This document shows positions 10,417 to 19,033 of a DNA stretch of 64,000 nucleotides, piece by piece. The notes below the pieces were generated by a model. It had not been told where the DNA came from and ran no database searches. It worked only from the letters and a program-made list of their open reading frames with translations. The translations under genes and the position numbers were made by a program. Numbering within the stretch: the first letter of the stretch is position 1; each line of letters begins with the position of its first letter. The DNA comes from Pseudomonas alkylphenolica (GTDB lineage Bacteria; Pseudomonadota; Gammaproteobacteria; Pseudomonadales; Pseudomonadaceae). Location: contig NZ_JADUCM010000010.1 in the NCBI RefSeq assembly GCF_016009175.1, positions 1-64,000 on the forward strand, given 5' to 3'.

Positions 10417-11646
10417 ATGTTGAAATCCAACGGCGAACGCCTGTGGGCAAGCCTGATGGCCATGGCCGAAATCGGTGCCACCGCCCGTGGCGGCAGTTGC
10501 CGTCTGGCGTTGAGCGCAGAAGACAAAGCCGGGCGCGACCTGTTCGCACATTGGTGCCGCGAAGCGGGCATGACGTTGAGTGTGGACCCCATCGGCAACC
10601 TGTTTGCCCGTCGCCCTGGCAGCAACCCGGAGGCTGCGCCGGTGATGATGGGCAGCCACCTCGATACGCAGCCTGAAGGCGGGCGTTTCGATGGCGTGTA
10701 TGGCGTGCTCGCCGGGCTTGAGGTGGTACGCCGTCTCAACGACCTGCAGATCCAGACGCGCAATCCGCTGGAAATCGCGGTGTGGACCAATGAAGAGGGC
10801 GCGCGCTTTACCCCGGCGATGTTCGGCTCGGCGGTGTTCACCGGCGTCATGCAGCTCGAGGACGCACTGGCGGTGCGCGATGCCGATGGCATTAGCGTTG
10901 CCGAAGCCTTGCAACAGACCGGGTTCGCCGGCAAGCGCCTGCTGGGCGGTGCGGTGGATGCGTATTTCGAGGCGCATATCGAGCAGGGCCCGATCCTTGA
11001 GGACAACGCCAAGAGCATTGGTGTGGTCAGCGGCGGCCAGGCCATTCGCTGGCTCGATGTGCAGGTCGAAGGCATGGCTGCCCACGCGGGCACCACGCCG
11101 ATGCCGCTGCGCAAGGATGCCCTGTACGGTGCGGCGCCGATGATTCAGGCGATTGAGCAACTGGCCGGCGATTTTGCCCCCCAGGGCCTGACCACCGTCG
11201 GCGAGCTGAGCATCAGCAAGTCGTCGCGCAACACCATTCCCGGGCTGTTGCAGTTTACCGTCGACCTGCGTCATCACCTCGACAGCGCGATTGACGACAT
11301 GGAGCAGCAGGTAACCAAGCGCCTGCAGGTCATTGCCGCCCAGCGCGGCCTGAAGGTCAGCATCAGCCGCCACTGGGTCAGCCCGGCGACGCCGTTTGAT
11401 GCCGAGTGCGTCGCTGCGGTGCAAGCGGCGGTGGACGGTCTGGGCTATGCCCAGCAGGCCATCGTCAGCGGCGCCGGCCACGATGCGATCCTGCTCGCGC
11501 GCTATTGCCCGACCGCGATGATCTTCATTCCGTGTGTCGGTGGCCTGAGCCATAACGAGGCTGAAGACGTACTGCCTGACGACGTGCGTCAGGGCGCCGA
11601 TGTGCTGCTCAATGCGGTGTTGGCCCGAGCCGGTCAGGTCGGGTGA
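10417..11646 (+). CDS. M20-family Zn amidohydrolase (carbamoylase / allantoate amidohydrolase type)
   Basis: A 409-residue metal-dependent hydrolase of the hydantoinase/carbamoylase branch. Metal-site motifs are MGSHLDTQPEGGRFDG, WTNEEGARFTPAMFGS, EAHIEQGPILE and GGLSHNEAED. The family hydrolyses N-carbamoyl amino acids, ureidopropionate or allantoate, releasing CO2 and ammonia; the exact substrate is not determined. The ATG at 10417 has GGAG eight bases upstream, better than the in-frame ATG at 10396. An AllE-like bicupin at 31341 would act on the product of an allantoate amidohydrolase, but it lies 20 kb away. Confidence 0.88.
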   Translation: MLKSNGERLWASLMAMAEIGATARGGSCRLALSAEDKAGRDLFAHWCREAGMTLSVDPIGNLFARRPGSNPEAAPVMMGSHLDTQPEGGRFDGVYGVLAGLEVVRRLNDLQIQTRNPLEIAVWTNEEGARFTPAMFGSAVFTGVMQLEDALAVRDADGISVAEALQQTGFAGKRLLGGAVDAYFEAHIEQGPILEDNAKSIGVVSGGQAIRWLDVQVEGMAAHAGTTPMPLRKDALYGAAPMIQAIEQLAGDFAPQGLTTVGELSISKSSRNTIPGLLQFTVDLRHHLDSAIDDMEQQVTKRLQVIAAQRGLKVSISRHWVSPATPFDAECVAAVQAAVDGLGYAQQAIVSGAGHDAILLARYCPTAMIFIPCVGGLSHNEAEDVLPDDVRQGADVLLNAVLARAGQVG

Positions 11647-11652
11647 TAAAGC

Positions 11653-11688
11653 GCTCATGCCTTTCCTGGCGATTGGAAGGGCATGAGC
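11653..11688 (+). terminator. Stem-loop after the M20 hydrolase gene
   Basis: GCTCATGCCTTTCC pairs with GGAAGGGCATGAGC across an eight-base loop, with one G-T pair. Only CTTTG follows, so the T tract is weak. Confidence 0.5.
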
Positions 11689-11758
11689 CTTTGACAAGGC
11701 CGCAACATGTCTAGAACGGGCTACAGCAAAACGTAAGTTTCGTAAATAATATTTAATC

Positions 11759-11781
11759 TCATTTGTAAATCATTATATTTG
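11759..11781 (+). promoter_or_regulatory. Candidate Fur box upstream of the FepA-type receptor
   Basis: AATCATTATA matches nine of ten bases of one half of the Fur consensus GATAATGATAATCATTATC; the left half is poor. A similar ATTT..AAATC.TTA..ATTTG block lies before the second receptor at 60433. The position, about 110 bases before the start codon, and the AT-richness fit an iron-regulated promoter. Confidence 0.45.
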
Positions 11782-11891
11782 GCGCCCTCAGTAGCTACCT
11801 AAGCATTTTTTGCCGGTAGCAACGGGCGCAGGTCTGCGGCGCTTCAGGCCAGCATTTGCCCGGTCGTTCTTGAAGTGTCCGGAGTTGTCAC

Positions 11892-14099
11892 ATGCAGCCC
11901 AGAAATGCCCCTCACCGTTTGACCCTGGCCTTTGTCGCGCTGTCATCACCTGTACTGATGGTCCAGTCGGCACAGGCTGAGGAGGCGAACAACGCCATGG
12001 TGATCGAAAACACCATGGTCACCGCCGAGGAGGAAGCCAAGCAGGCACTGGGTTCGTCGATCATTACCGCTGAAGACATCAAGCGTCACCCGCCCGCCAA
12101 CGACTTGTCGGATATCATCCGCCGCGAGCCGGGGGTCAACCTGTCCGGCAACAGCGCCAGCGGCGCCCGTGGCAACAACCGGCAGATCGACCTGCGCGGC
12201 ATGGGCCCGGAAAACACCCTGATCCTGATTGACGGCAAACCGTCCAGCGCCCGTAACGCCGTGCGCTATGGCTGGAACGGCGATCGCGATACCCGTGGCG
12301 AAACCAACTGGGTGCCGGCCGAAGCCGTGGAGCGCATCGAGATCCTGCGCGGCCCGGCGGCGGCGCGCTACGGCTCCGGTGCCATGGGCGGGGTGGTCAA
12401 CATCATCACCAAACGCCCGACTCAGGAGCTTAAAGGCAACGTCAGCCTGTACACCCTGCTGCCCGAAGACAAGGCCGAAGGCGCCAGCAAGCGCACCAAC
12501 TTCAACCTCAGCGGCGGCCTGACCGACGCCCTGGCGTTTCGCGTGTACGGCGGCCTGGCCAAGACCGACGCCGACGATGCCGAAATCAACGCCGACCACG
12601 CCAACAGCGCACTGGCAGCAGGGCGTGAAGGGGTGCGCAACAAGGACATCAACGGCCTGCTCAGCTGGCACCTCAACGATGCCCACCGCCTGGAGCTGAG
12701 CAGTGGCTACAGCCGCCAGGGCAACATCTATGCCGGCGACACCATGAACAGCAACGGTGGCGGCGACATCGAGCTGATCAACAGCCTGTATGGCCATGAA
12801 ACCAACGTCATGCAGCGCAGCACCTACGACATCACGCACCTGGGGGATTTCGACTGGGGCACCAGCAAGTCGTCGCTGGCTTACGAATACGTGCGCAACT
12901 GGCGCATGAACGAAGGCCTGGCCGGCGGCCCGGAAGGTGCCATCAATGACAGCGGTGCCGACGTGTCGCGCTTGCGCAACACGCGCCTGTCCAGCGAGGT
13001 CAATCTGCCGATGAGCCTGGGCAACACCGAGCATGTGCTGACCCTGGGCGGCGAGTACCTGTACGAGAGCCTTAACGATCAGGGCTCGTTCCGGCCACAG
13101 AGCTTTGACCCGTCCGGCGGCAACGGTGACCAGATCAGTGGTTTTGATCGCAGTGAAACCAAGATGACGGCGAAAAGCTTTGCGCTGTTCAGCGAAGACA
13201 ACATCGTCATCGGCGACACCACCATCACCCCTGGGCTGCGCCTGGACCACCATGAAGAATTCGGCGACAACCTAAGCCCGAGCCTGAACGTGGCTCACAA
13301 GCTCACTGACGACCTTACCCTCAAGGGCGGTATTGCCCGCGCTTACAAAACGCCCAACCTGTACCAGTCCAACCCCAACTACCTGCTGTACAGCCGCGGC
13401 CAGGGCTGCAGCAGCGCGCAGACCAACAGCGGTGGCTGCTACCTGCAGGGCAATGCCGACCTCGATCCGGAAACCAGCGTGAACAAGGAAATCGGTCTGC
13501 TGTATGACCGTGGCACCTGGCGTACCAGCGCGACTTACTTTCGCAACGACTACAAGAACAAGATCATCGGTGGCACCGATGTCGTGTATGACGTCAATGG
13601 CGGTCGCCGCGTGACCCAGTGGGAAAACGCCGGCAAGGCCCTGGTCGAAGGCGTTGAAGGCAACCTGTTTGTCGAGCTGACGCCGTCGCTGGACTGGAAC
13701 ACCAACTTCACCGTGATGCTGGAAAACGACAACCGCGACACCGGCGAACCGCTAAGCGTGGTGCCCAAGTACACGGTCAACAGCACCCTGGACTGGCGCG
13801 CAACCGAGAAGCTGTCGTTCCAGGTGGCCGGCACCTATTACGGCAAGCAAGCGTCGCCGACTTACAACTACCGCACCCTCGAGAACTACGACGAAGCGGC
13901 CCAGCAGGATGTCGAGGCCTACGGTCTGGTCGATGTCAGCACCGGCTACACCTTCAACAAGCATTACGACGTGCGCGTAGGCGTGAACAACGTGTTCGAC
14001 AAACAGATCTACCGCGGCGGCAACGCCAGCAGTTCCGGCGCCAATACCTATAACCAGCCGGGCCGGGCGCTCTTTGCGGCGTTGAACATCTCGTTCTGA
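11892..14099 (+). CDS. fepA: TonB-dependent ferric-catecholate receptor, FepA/PfeA family
   Basis: A 735-residue outer-membrane receptor. A signal peptide (about 1-29, ending SAQA) is followed by a plug domain (LSDIIRREPGVNLSGN, then ILRGPAAARYGSGAMGGVVN) and a 22-strand barrel ending in ALNISF. YKTPNLYQSNPNYLLYSRGQ is characteristic of FepA/PfeA/PirA ferric enterobactin receptors. The start has GGAG eight bases upstream. Three inner-membrane genes follow in the same direction and may handle reduction or release of the imported iron. A candidate Fur box lies upstream. Ligand specificity beyond catecholate siderophore is inference. Confidence 0.94.
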   Translation: MQPRNAPHRLTLAFVALSSPVLMVQSAQAEEANNAMVIENTMVTAEEEAKQALGSSIITAEDIKRHPPANDLSDIIRREPGVNLSGNSASGARGNNRQIDLRGMGPENTLILIDGKPSSARNAVRYGWNGDRDTRGETNWVPAEAVERIEILRGPAAARYGSGAMGGVVNIITKRPTQELKGNVSLYTLLPEDKAEGASKRTNFNLSGGLTDALAFRVYGGLAKTDADDAEINADHANSALAAGREGVRNKDINGLLSWHLNDAHRLELSSGYSRQGNIYAGDTMNSNGGGDIELINSLYGHETNVMQRSTYDITHLGDFDWGTSKSSLAYEYVRNWRMNEGLAGGPEGAINDSGADVSRLRNTRLSSEVNLPMSLGNTEHVLTLGGEYLYESLNDQGSFRPQSFDPSGGNGDQISGFDRSETKMTAKSFALFSEDNIVIGDTTITPGLRLDHHEEFGDNLSPSLNVAHKLTDDLTLKGGIARAYKTPNLYQSNPNYLLYSRGQGCSSAQTNSGGCYLQGNADLDPETSVNKEIGLLYDRGTWRTSATYFRNDYKNKIIGGTDVVYDVNGGRRVTQWENAGKALVEGVEGNLFVELTPSLDWNTNFTVMLENDNRDTGEPLSVVPKYTVNSTLDWRATEKLSFQVAGTYYGKQASPTYNYRTLENYDEAAQQDVEAYGLVDVSTGYTFNKHYDVRVGVNNVFDKQIYRGGNASSSGANTYNQPGRALFAALNISF

Positions 14100-14209
14100 C
14101 GCCAACCAGGCATCGCAAGGCTGCTGGTGACCGGTTGCGCATCGACCGTTCGCGGCAGCCTTGTGGCGCTTTACCGTGATGTGACACGCCTGTTGCGGAG
14201 GATTCCCTG

Positions 14210-14494
14210 ATGAGCAAGCCCCGACCTGCCTGGTTGACCATCGCTTCGCGTTGCGCGGCGGGGTTGCTGGGCGGTTACGCCTTTACCTATGCGATCACCG
14301 CCTTTCTTGCCCGTGTGCTGCCGATGGCTGCAACCGACGCGGTGATTGTCGCCACCTTGCCGGCTTTTGTGTTCTACACCCTGGCCGTGCTCTGGGCCTT
14401 CGCCTGTCGTAGCGAGCGCCGGGCGTGGGCGTTGGCCGGCATCTCGGGCCCGCTGGCGCTGGTCGCGTTCTGGCCGCAGCTGTGGAGCAATTGA
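14210..14494 (+). CDS. DUF3649 small membrane protein, iron-uptake associated
   Basis: 94 residues with about three hydrophobic helices (AAGLLGGYAFTYAITAFLA; DAVIVATLPAFVFYTLAVLW; a short C-terminal one). It fits DUF3649, a family found beside TonB receptors and PepSY proteins. A strong GGAGG lies upstream of the ATG. The PepSY gene begins two bases after its stop. A role in siderophore-iron handling at the inner membrane is inferred from context; comparable small proteins accompany FpvG in P. aeruginosa. Confidence 0.8.
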   Translation: MSKPRPAWLTIASRCAAGLLGGYAFTYAITAFLARVLPMAATDAVIVATLPAFVFYTLAVLWAFACRSERRAWALAGISGPLALVAFWPQLWSN

Positions 14495-14495
14495 G

Positions 14496-16028
14496 ATGAA
14501 AAAAACCTTCACTCTATCGATGGCATGGTTGCACACCTGGGCCGGGCTCATTGCCGGCTGGTTGCTGTTTGCGATTTTCGCCACCGGCACCCTGGCGGTA
14601 TTCGATAAGGAAATCGATCACTGGATGCGGCCGGAAATCCCGCGTGTGCAACTGAGCCCGTTCGAGGCTACCCAGCGTGCCCTGGGCTACTTGCAGAATC
14701 CCCATGCCGACGCCAGTAGCTGGAACATCAGCCTGCCTACCGAGCGTACCCCGGGCATGCAGGTATCCGCCGGCGAGCGGCGGCGCGGCGGTGGCGTGCA
14801 TCTTGATCCGGCGACCGGCGAGCCGATTGCAGTGCGCGACAGTGTCGGCGGGACGTTTTTCTTCCGTTTCCACTTCACCCTGAACCTGCCACGCCTGTGG
14901 GGCATCTTCACCGTGGGCGCGCTGGGGCTGATGATGCTGGTCGCGCTGGTCAGCGGCGTGGTGATACACAAGAAGATCTTCAAGGAGTTCTTCACCTTCA
15001 GGCCGAACAAGGGCCAGCGTTCCTGGCTGGACTTTCACAACGCCAGCGCCGTGCTGTTGTTGCCGTTTCATTTGATGATCACCTACACCGGGCTGGTGAT
15101 CTTCATGCTCATCTACGTGCCGGCAGCCGTGGACACCCTGTTTTCCGGCAACAACCAGGCCTACTTCAAGGCGCAGCAGGGCGGCGCGCGAATCGAACAA
15201 CCTCGTGATGCACTCAAACAGCCTGCAACGCTGACGGACCTGCAGCCACTGCTGATACAGGCCGAGCAGCGCCTGGGCAGCCTCGGCGGACTCAGCATCC
15301 AGCATCCCGGTACCGCGGCGGCGCGGGTCGAGCTCCGTCCGGAGCTGGGCAACCGGATTGCCTTGAGCAAAGGTCAGGCGATGGTCTTCGATGGTGTCAG
15401 CGGTGCGTTGCTGCGTGATGTGCCGCAGATGCCTGCCAGCGTTTTGACCCAGCGGGTGATGGTCGGTTTGCACTTTGCCCAGTTTGGCGGTTACCCGATG
15501 CGCTGGCTGTATTTCCTTTGCGCGCTGGTCAGCAGCGCCATGATCGCCAGCGGCCTGGTGCTGTTCTGCGTCAAGCGCCAGCGTAAGTACGCGGGTGTCT
15601 CGAGTGCGGCGGCGCGGTGGTACCGGCTGGCTGAGGTACTGAACGTTGCCTTTGTTGCCGGGTTGCTGCTGGCGTGTGCCGGTTTGCTCTGGGCCAACCG
15701 GCTATTGCCGGCGGAACTGGCCCAGCGCGGCGGCTGGGAGCTGCGCGCGTTCTTTGGCGTATGGTTGCTGAGTGCGCTGCATGCGGCGTTGCGTCCGGCG
15801 CGGCGGGCCTGGAGCGAACAGCTGGGCGCTACGGCATTGTTGTGCATGGCGCTACCGTTGCTTGGACCGCTGACGGCGGGGTTGCCGCCGGATGCCTCAC
15901 GCAAGGCGCTGGAAACGACCAGCCTGGTACTGGGGTTGGCTCTGGCCTTTGCCGCCTGGCGCAGCAGCCGGCCGCAACTGCAAACCCGCGCAGTGAAGTC
16001 GCGTGCTGCGGTGCTGGAGAGCGAATGA
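14496..16028 (+). CDS. PepSY-associated TM protein, putative siderophore-iron reductase
   Basis: 510 residues, starting MKKTFTLSMAWLHTWAGL. The N-terminal helix is followed by a periplasmic PepSY-type region with GGTFFFRFHFTLNLP. Further helices carry histidines in WLDFHNASAVLLLPFHLM and GLHFAQFGGYPMRW, and a C-terminal membrane block follows. These spaced histidines could bind haem. The architecture resembles FpvG of P. aeruginosa, which reduces ferri-pyoverdine in the periplasm; a ferric-catecholate reductase role here is inference. An earlier in-frame start lies inside DUF3649, so the ATG at 14496 is chosen. Confidence 0.85.
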   Translation: MKKTFTLSMAWLHTWAGLIAGWLLFAIFATGTLAVFDKEIDHWMRPEIPRVQLSPFEATQRALGYLQNPHADASSWNISLPTERTPGMQVSAGERRRGGGVHLDPATGEPIAVRDSVGGTFFFRFHFTLNLPRLWGIFTVGALGLMMLVALVSGVVIHKKIFKEFFTFRPNKGQRSWLDFHNASAVLLLPFHLMITYTGLVIFMLIYVPAAVDTLFSGNNQAYFKAQQGGARIEQPRDALKQPATLTDLQPLLIQAEQRLGSLGGLSIQHPGTAAARVELRPELGNRIALSKGQAMVFDGVSGALLRDVPQMPASVLTQRVMVGLHFAQFGGYPMRWLYFLCALVSSAMIASGLVLFCVKRQRKYAGVSSAAARWYRLAEVLNVAFVAGLLLACAGLLWANRLLPAELAQRGGWELRAFFGVWLLSALHAALRPARRAWSEQLGATALLCMALPLLGPLTAGLPPDASRKALETTSLVLGLALAFAAWRSSRPQLQTRAVKSRAAVLESE

Positions 16029-16029
16029 C

Positions 16030-16362
16030 ATGATGATTATCGGCGCGTTGTTGTTCGCCTATGGCGGGATGCTTGGCCTGTGCCTGGGGTTGGGGCGGCA
16101 CTACAAGCAGGTCTGGGGCAAGCCTGGGCCGTTGTGGTTGCTGCGGTTGTTGAGGTATTCCGGCTGGGCGGCCCTGGTCGCGAGCCTGCTGTTGAGTGTG
16201 GCAGCCTGGGGATGGGCCATGGGGCCGGTGGGATGGTTCGGGGCGCTGTCGCTGGCCGGCGTGGCACTGGTGATGGGGCTGCCTTACGCGCCCCGTTCGG
16301 CGGTGCTGGTGGTGGCAGCGCTGCCGTGCTGGGGGCTGTGGGGCTGGCTGGTGGGCGGCTAG
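16030..16362 (+). CDS. DUF3325 small membrane protein
   Basis: 110 residues with three or four hydrophobic helices (MMIIGALLFAYGGMLGLCLG; AALVASLLLSVAAWGWAMG; SAVLVVAALPCWGLWGWLVG). It matches the DUF3325 type that closes DUF3649-PepSY operons. The ATG at 16030 follows the PepSY stop by one base, so translation is coupled. The function is unknown; it is probably a partner of the membrane reductase. Confidence 0.8.
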   Translation: MMIIGALLFAYGGMLGLCLGLGRHYKQVWGKPGPLWLLRLLRYSGWAALVASLLLSVAAWGWAMGPVGWFGALSLAGVALVMGLPYAPRSAVLVVAALPCWGLWGWLVGG

Positions 16363-16381
16363 GTGAGCGCTTTGCGCTCAA

Positions 16382-16452
16382 TCGCAGGCTGTCGCCAGCT
16401 CCCACCACCCCTTCGCGTCTTATTGTGGGAGCTGGCGATAGCCTGCGATCGA
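16382..16452. repeat. REP-like inverted repeat (GTGGGAGCTGGCGA family)
   Basis: Left arm TCGCAGGCTGTCGCCAGCTCC and right arm GGAGCTGGCGATAGCCTGCGA face each other across about 30 bases. The core differs from the TAGGAGC...GCCGGC family and from the element at 53701. It may end transcription of the iron-reductase operon. Confidence 0.7.
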
Positions 16453-16517
16453 GTGCATAGCGCTCGCGATCTTCGTTTAGTCTGTGAGTCGGTTTTCACG
16501 TTTTTACAAGGACACCC

Positions 16518-17213
16518 ATGAGCCCCTCGCGTTCGGCAGGCCTCGATCTGGTCAAGTGGCTGGCCATGCTCAGCATGGTGATCGATCATCTGCGGTTTAT
16601 CTGGCCGACCGCCGAGTGGCTGTTTGTGATCGGCCGTCTGGCCTTTCCGCTGTTCTGCCTGGGCATTGCCGCCAATGTCGCACGTTCAGCACAGGGCCAG
16701 CTGTTCACCCGCGCCAATGGCCGCTACCTGGGCTGGATGCTGACTTTCTCGCTACTGTCCGAGTGGCCTTACCAGGCCCTGGATGTCGGCACCGGGACGT
16801 TCAGCATCATGCCCACGCTGACCCTCGGGCTGCTGCTGGCGTGGGGCGTGCATCACCACCGCTGGGGCCTGTTGAGCGTACTGTTGGTGGCGCTGCTGGT
16901 CAGCGATGTGTTGATGTACGGCTGGCCCGGTGTGGTGTTGCCGTCGGCATTTTTACTGGCGTTGCGCGGCGGCGCGGGCACCTGGCTGGTACCGGGTTTC
17001 ATCGCCGTCGCGGCGAACCTCACCAACCGCTGGCTGCAGGTCAACCCGGGCGAGCCGATCACCTTGATGGCGCTGGGTGCCGCCTTGGTGTCGGCACCGC
17101 TAGGGCTTTGGATGTTGTGCAGGCAGTACCGCATGCCGGTCTGGCGGGTAGGGCGGTGGGGGTACTGGTTCTACCCGCTGCACCTGGTGGTCATCAGGTT
17201 GCTGGCGCGGTAG
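16518..17213 (+). CDS. TraX-like integral membrane protein
   Basis: 231 residues, mostly hydrophobic helices, beginning GLDLVKWLAMLSMVIDHLRF with the conserved early D-x-x-K and I-D-H motifs of TraX. In F plasmids TraX N-acetylates pilin; chromosomal copies in Pseudomonas have no assigned substrate. RLAFPLFCLGIAANVAR and FYPLHLVVIRLL match the family's ends. It stands alone, tail to tail with the diguanylate cyclase gene (five-base gap). Confidence 0.85.
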   Translation: MSPSRSAGLDLVKWLAMLSMVIDHLRFIWPTAEWLFVIGRLAFPLFCLGIAANVARSAQGQLFTRANGRYLGWMLTFSLLSEWPYQALDVGTGTFSIMPTLTLGLLLAWGVHHHRWGLLSVLLVALLVSDVLMYGWPGVVLPSAFLLALRGGAGTWLVPGFIAVAANLTNRWLQVNPGEPITLMALGAALVSAPLGLWMLCRQYRMPVWRVGRWGYWFYPLHLVVIRLLAR

Positions 17214-17218
17214 GTCGC

Positions 17219-18922
17219 TCAGTCGTGATTGATCACCCGGTTTCTGCCGCCCTGTTTGCCTGCATACAGCCGCCGGTCTGCAGTGGCAACGAGCTCTTCA
17301 AGCCCCTCGCAACCGTCGACGCGTAACTCGGCGACGCCGATCGATACGGTCAGGCGAATGTCCAGCGACGGAGCACCGGCCAGCAGGGTACCTGCATCGG
17401 GCACGCACACCGATTGCTCGGTGGCCGCCCGCAGGTGCTCGGCGATCTGTGTTGCGTCTTCCAGCGTAGTGTCAGGCATCAGCACACAGAACTCCTCACC
17501 GCCATAGCGCACCACCAGATCCTGAGGCCGTACCAGGGCGCGCAGCAGCGTTGCCAGGTGTTTGATCACCTCGTCGCCGGCGCTGTGGCCCCAGGTGTCG
17601 TTGATACGCTTGAAACGGTCGATGTCGAGCATCCACAAAGCCACGGGTTGCTCCGGTTGCAGGCGCTTGAGCAACCCGCCAAAGTCCGACTGCAGGCGTC
17701 GGCGGTTAGCAAGCTGGGTCAGGCCGTCGACCAGCCCCAGTTCGCGCAATTGGCGATTCAGGCGCAGCTGGCCTTTGAACAGGCGGTCGACGATGTACAG
17801 GGTCAGCACCATCAGCAGTGCCAGCAACGCCCAGATACCGAAGAATAACGCGCTCATCTGCGCGTTGGCCGCCGCACGCAAATCGCTGCTGCTCATGTAG
17901 CTGGCGAGCATCAGGTCGATCCCTTGCAGCTCGCGATATTGCAGGTAGCCATCGCCCAGGTCGAGCGTACCGGTATCACGCTGGAGCAGCATCGGCATCG
18001 AAAGGCGGACACCTGAGGCCGGCAAGCTGTTCAGCCAGTTGCCCTTGACCGGTTTCAGCGCCGGGTCGCTGCTGGCGACCAGGTTACCGTCGCCGTCGAT
18101 CAGGGCGGTGTGCTCGTCGGCCTGGGTGGTTTGATAGAGGTAGTTCTGCAGCCTGACTTGCGGCACGTCGTAGATCAGCGCCCCGCGCATCACCGCATTC
18201 AGGTACACCGGGGTACTCAGCAGCAGGTGCGGCATGGTCCCCAGCTCGGTGCCCGGCAGGGGGTAGAAGGTGATGTCCAGGCCTTCGCTGTTGGCGCGGC
18301 TGGTGTGCATCAGCGGTGTGCTGGAGAACTTGCGCAGCACCGGCTCCAGCTGCGTGTCGCGCAGCGGCGGGTAGGCGATGACGACCCCCGAGGTGCTCAG
18401 GTACAGGATGCGCGTGAGGTGGGTTTCGCCCTGGAACTGCGCCGGGAACAGCTGGCTGATGGCGCGTGACAGGTGCAGGTCTTCGGCCAGTTGCTCTGGC
18501 TCGCGGCCCAGTCCCGGGATGTTCGCCACCTGGGCATCGCCGATGGCCCGCACCGGGGCATCGGATTTGGGTACCGGCATGCCCCAGACGGGCTGGCGGG
18601 CATTGGCCATGGCCGCATCGATGGCACCGTTGTGACGCAGGTCGGGTTGGGTGTGGGCTTCGATCAGTTGCCGCTCGGCAATGTGGCGCAAGAACTTCAG
18701 CTGGCTCTTGCCACTGCTGATGACCGCCTCGATGGCCAGGGCCTGCACGTGCAGCTGGTGCTGACGGTCCTGCAGTTCGCGCTGCTGAAGCTGGTAGTAC
18801 TGATGGCCGGCGAGCACCAGGGTGATGATGAAGGCGATGAGAAAGCACAGGATCACGGTACGTCGCGGGTGTGTGCAGGCTCGGGGCAGGAATCGTCGTA
18901 GGGTCGGCGACGGTCGCGTCAT
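17219..18922 (-). CDS. Membrane diguanylate cyclase with periplasmic sensor domain
   Basis: 567 residues. One helix (about 22-43) leads into a large periplasmic region of Cache-like appearance (about 45-350), then a second helix (SALFFGIWALLALLMVLTLY) and a cytoplasmic GGDEF domain. The active-site loop is RYGGEEF. RPQD lies five residues before it, which is the spacing of the RxxD inhibitory c-di-GMP site, so product inhibition is likely. LDIDRFKRINDTWGHSAGD is the metal/substrate region. It synthesises c-di-GMP in response to an unknown extracytoplasmic signal. Confidence 0.93.
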   Translation of the reverse strand: MTRPSPTLRRFLPRACTHPRRTVILCFLIAFIITLVLAGHQYYQLQQRELQDRQHQLHVQALAIEAVISSGKSQLKFLRHIAERQLIEAHTQPDLRHNGAIDAAMANARQPVWGMPVPKSDAPVRAIGDAQVANIPGLGREPEQLAEDLHLSRAISQLFPAQFQGETHLTRILYLSTSGVVIAYPPLRDTQLEPVLRKFSSTPLMHTSRANSEGLDITFYPLPGTELGTMPHLLLSTPVYLNAVMRGALIYDVPQVRLQNYLYQTTQADEHTALIDGDGNLVASSDPALKPVKGNWLNSLPASGVRLSMPMLLQRDTGTLDLGDGYLQYRELQGIDLMLASYMSSSDLRAAANAQMSALFFGIWALLALLMVLTLYIVDRLFKGQLRLNRQLRELGLVDGLTQLANRRRLQSDFGGLLKRLQPEQPVALWMLDIDRFKRINDTWGHSAGDEVIKHLATLLRALVRPQDLVVRYGGEEFCVLMPDTTLEDATQIAEHLRAATEQSVCVPDAGTLLAGAPSLDIRLTVSIGVAELRVDGCEGLEELVATADRRLYAGKQGGRNRVINHD

Positions 18923-19033
18923 CAGGGCTTTCCACGGGTAAGGACGCCGTGATTATAGATGCTCTGGCAGCGACGGTTTCGAACGTGCTGAAATCGCAAC
19001 CCCCGCCAGGTGGGACCTGACGGGGGATCATGC

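Noticed and set aside
16359..16589. Small minus-strand frame across the REP-like repeat at 16382
   Set aside because: It is formed by the palindrome itself and runs into the traX-like coding region antisense.
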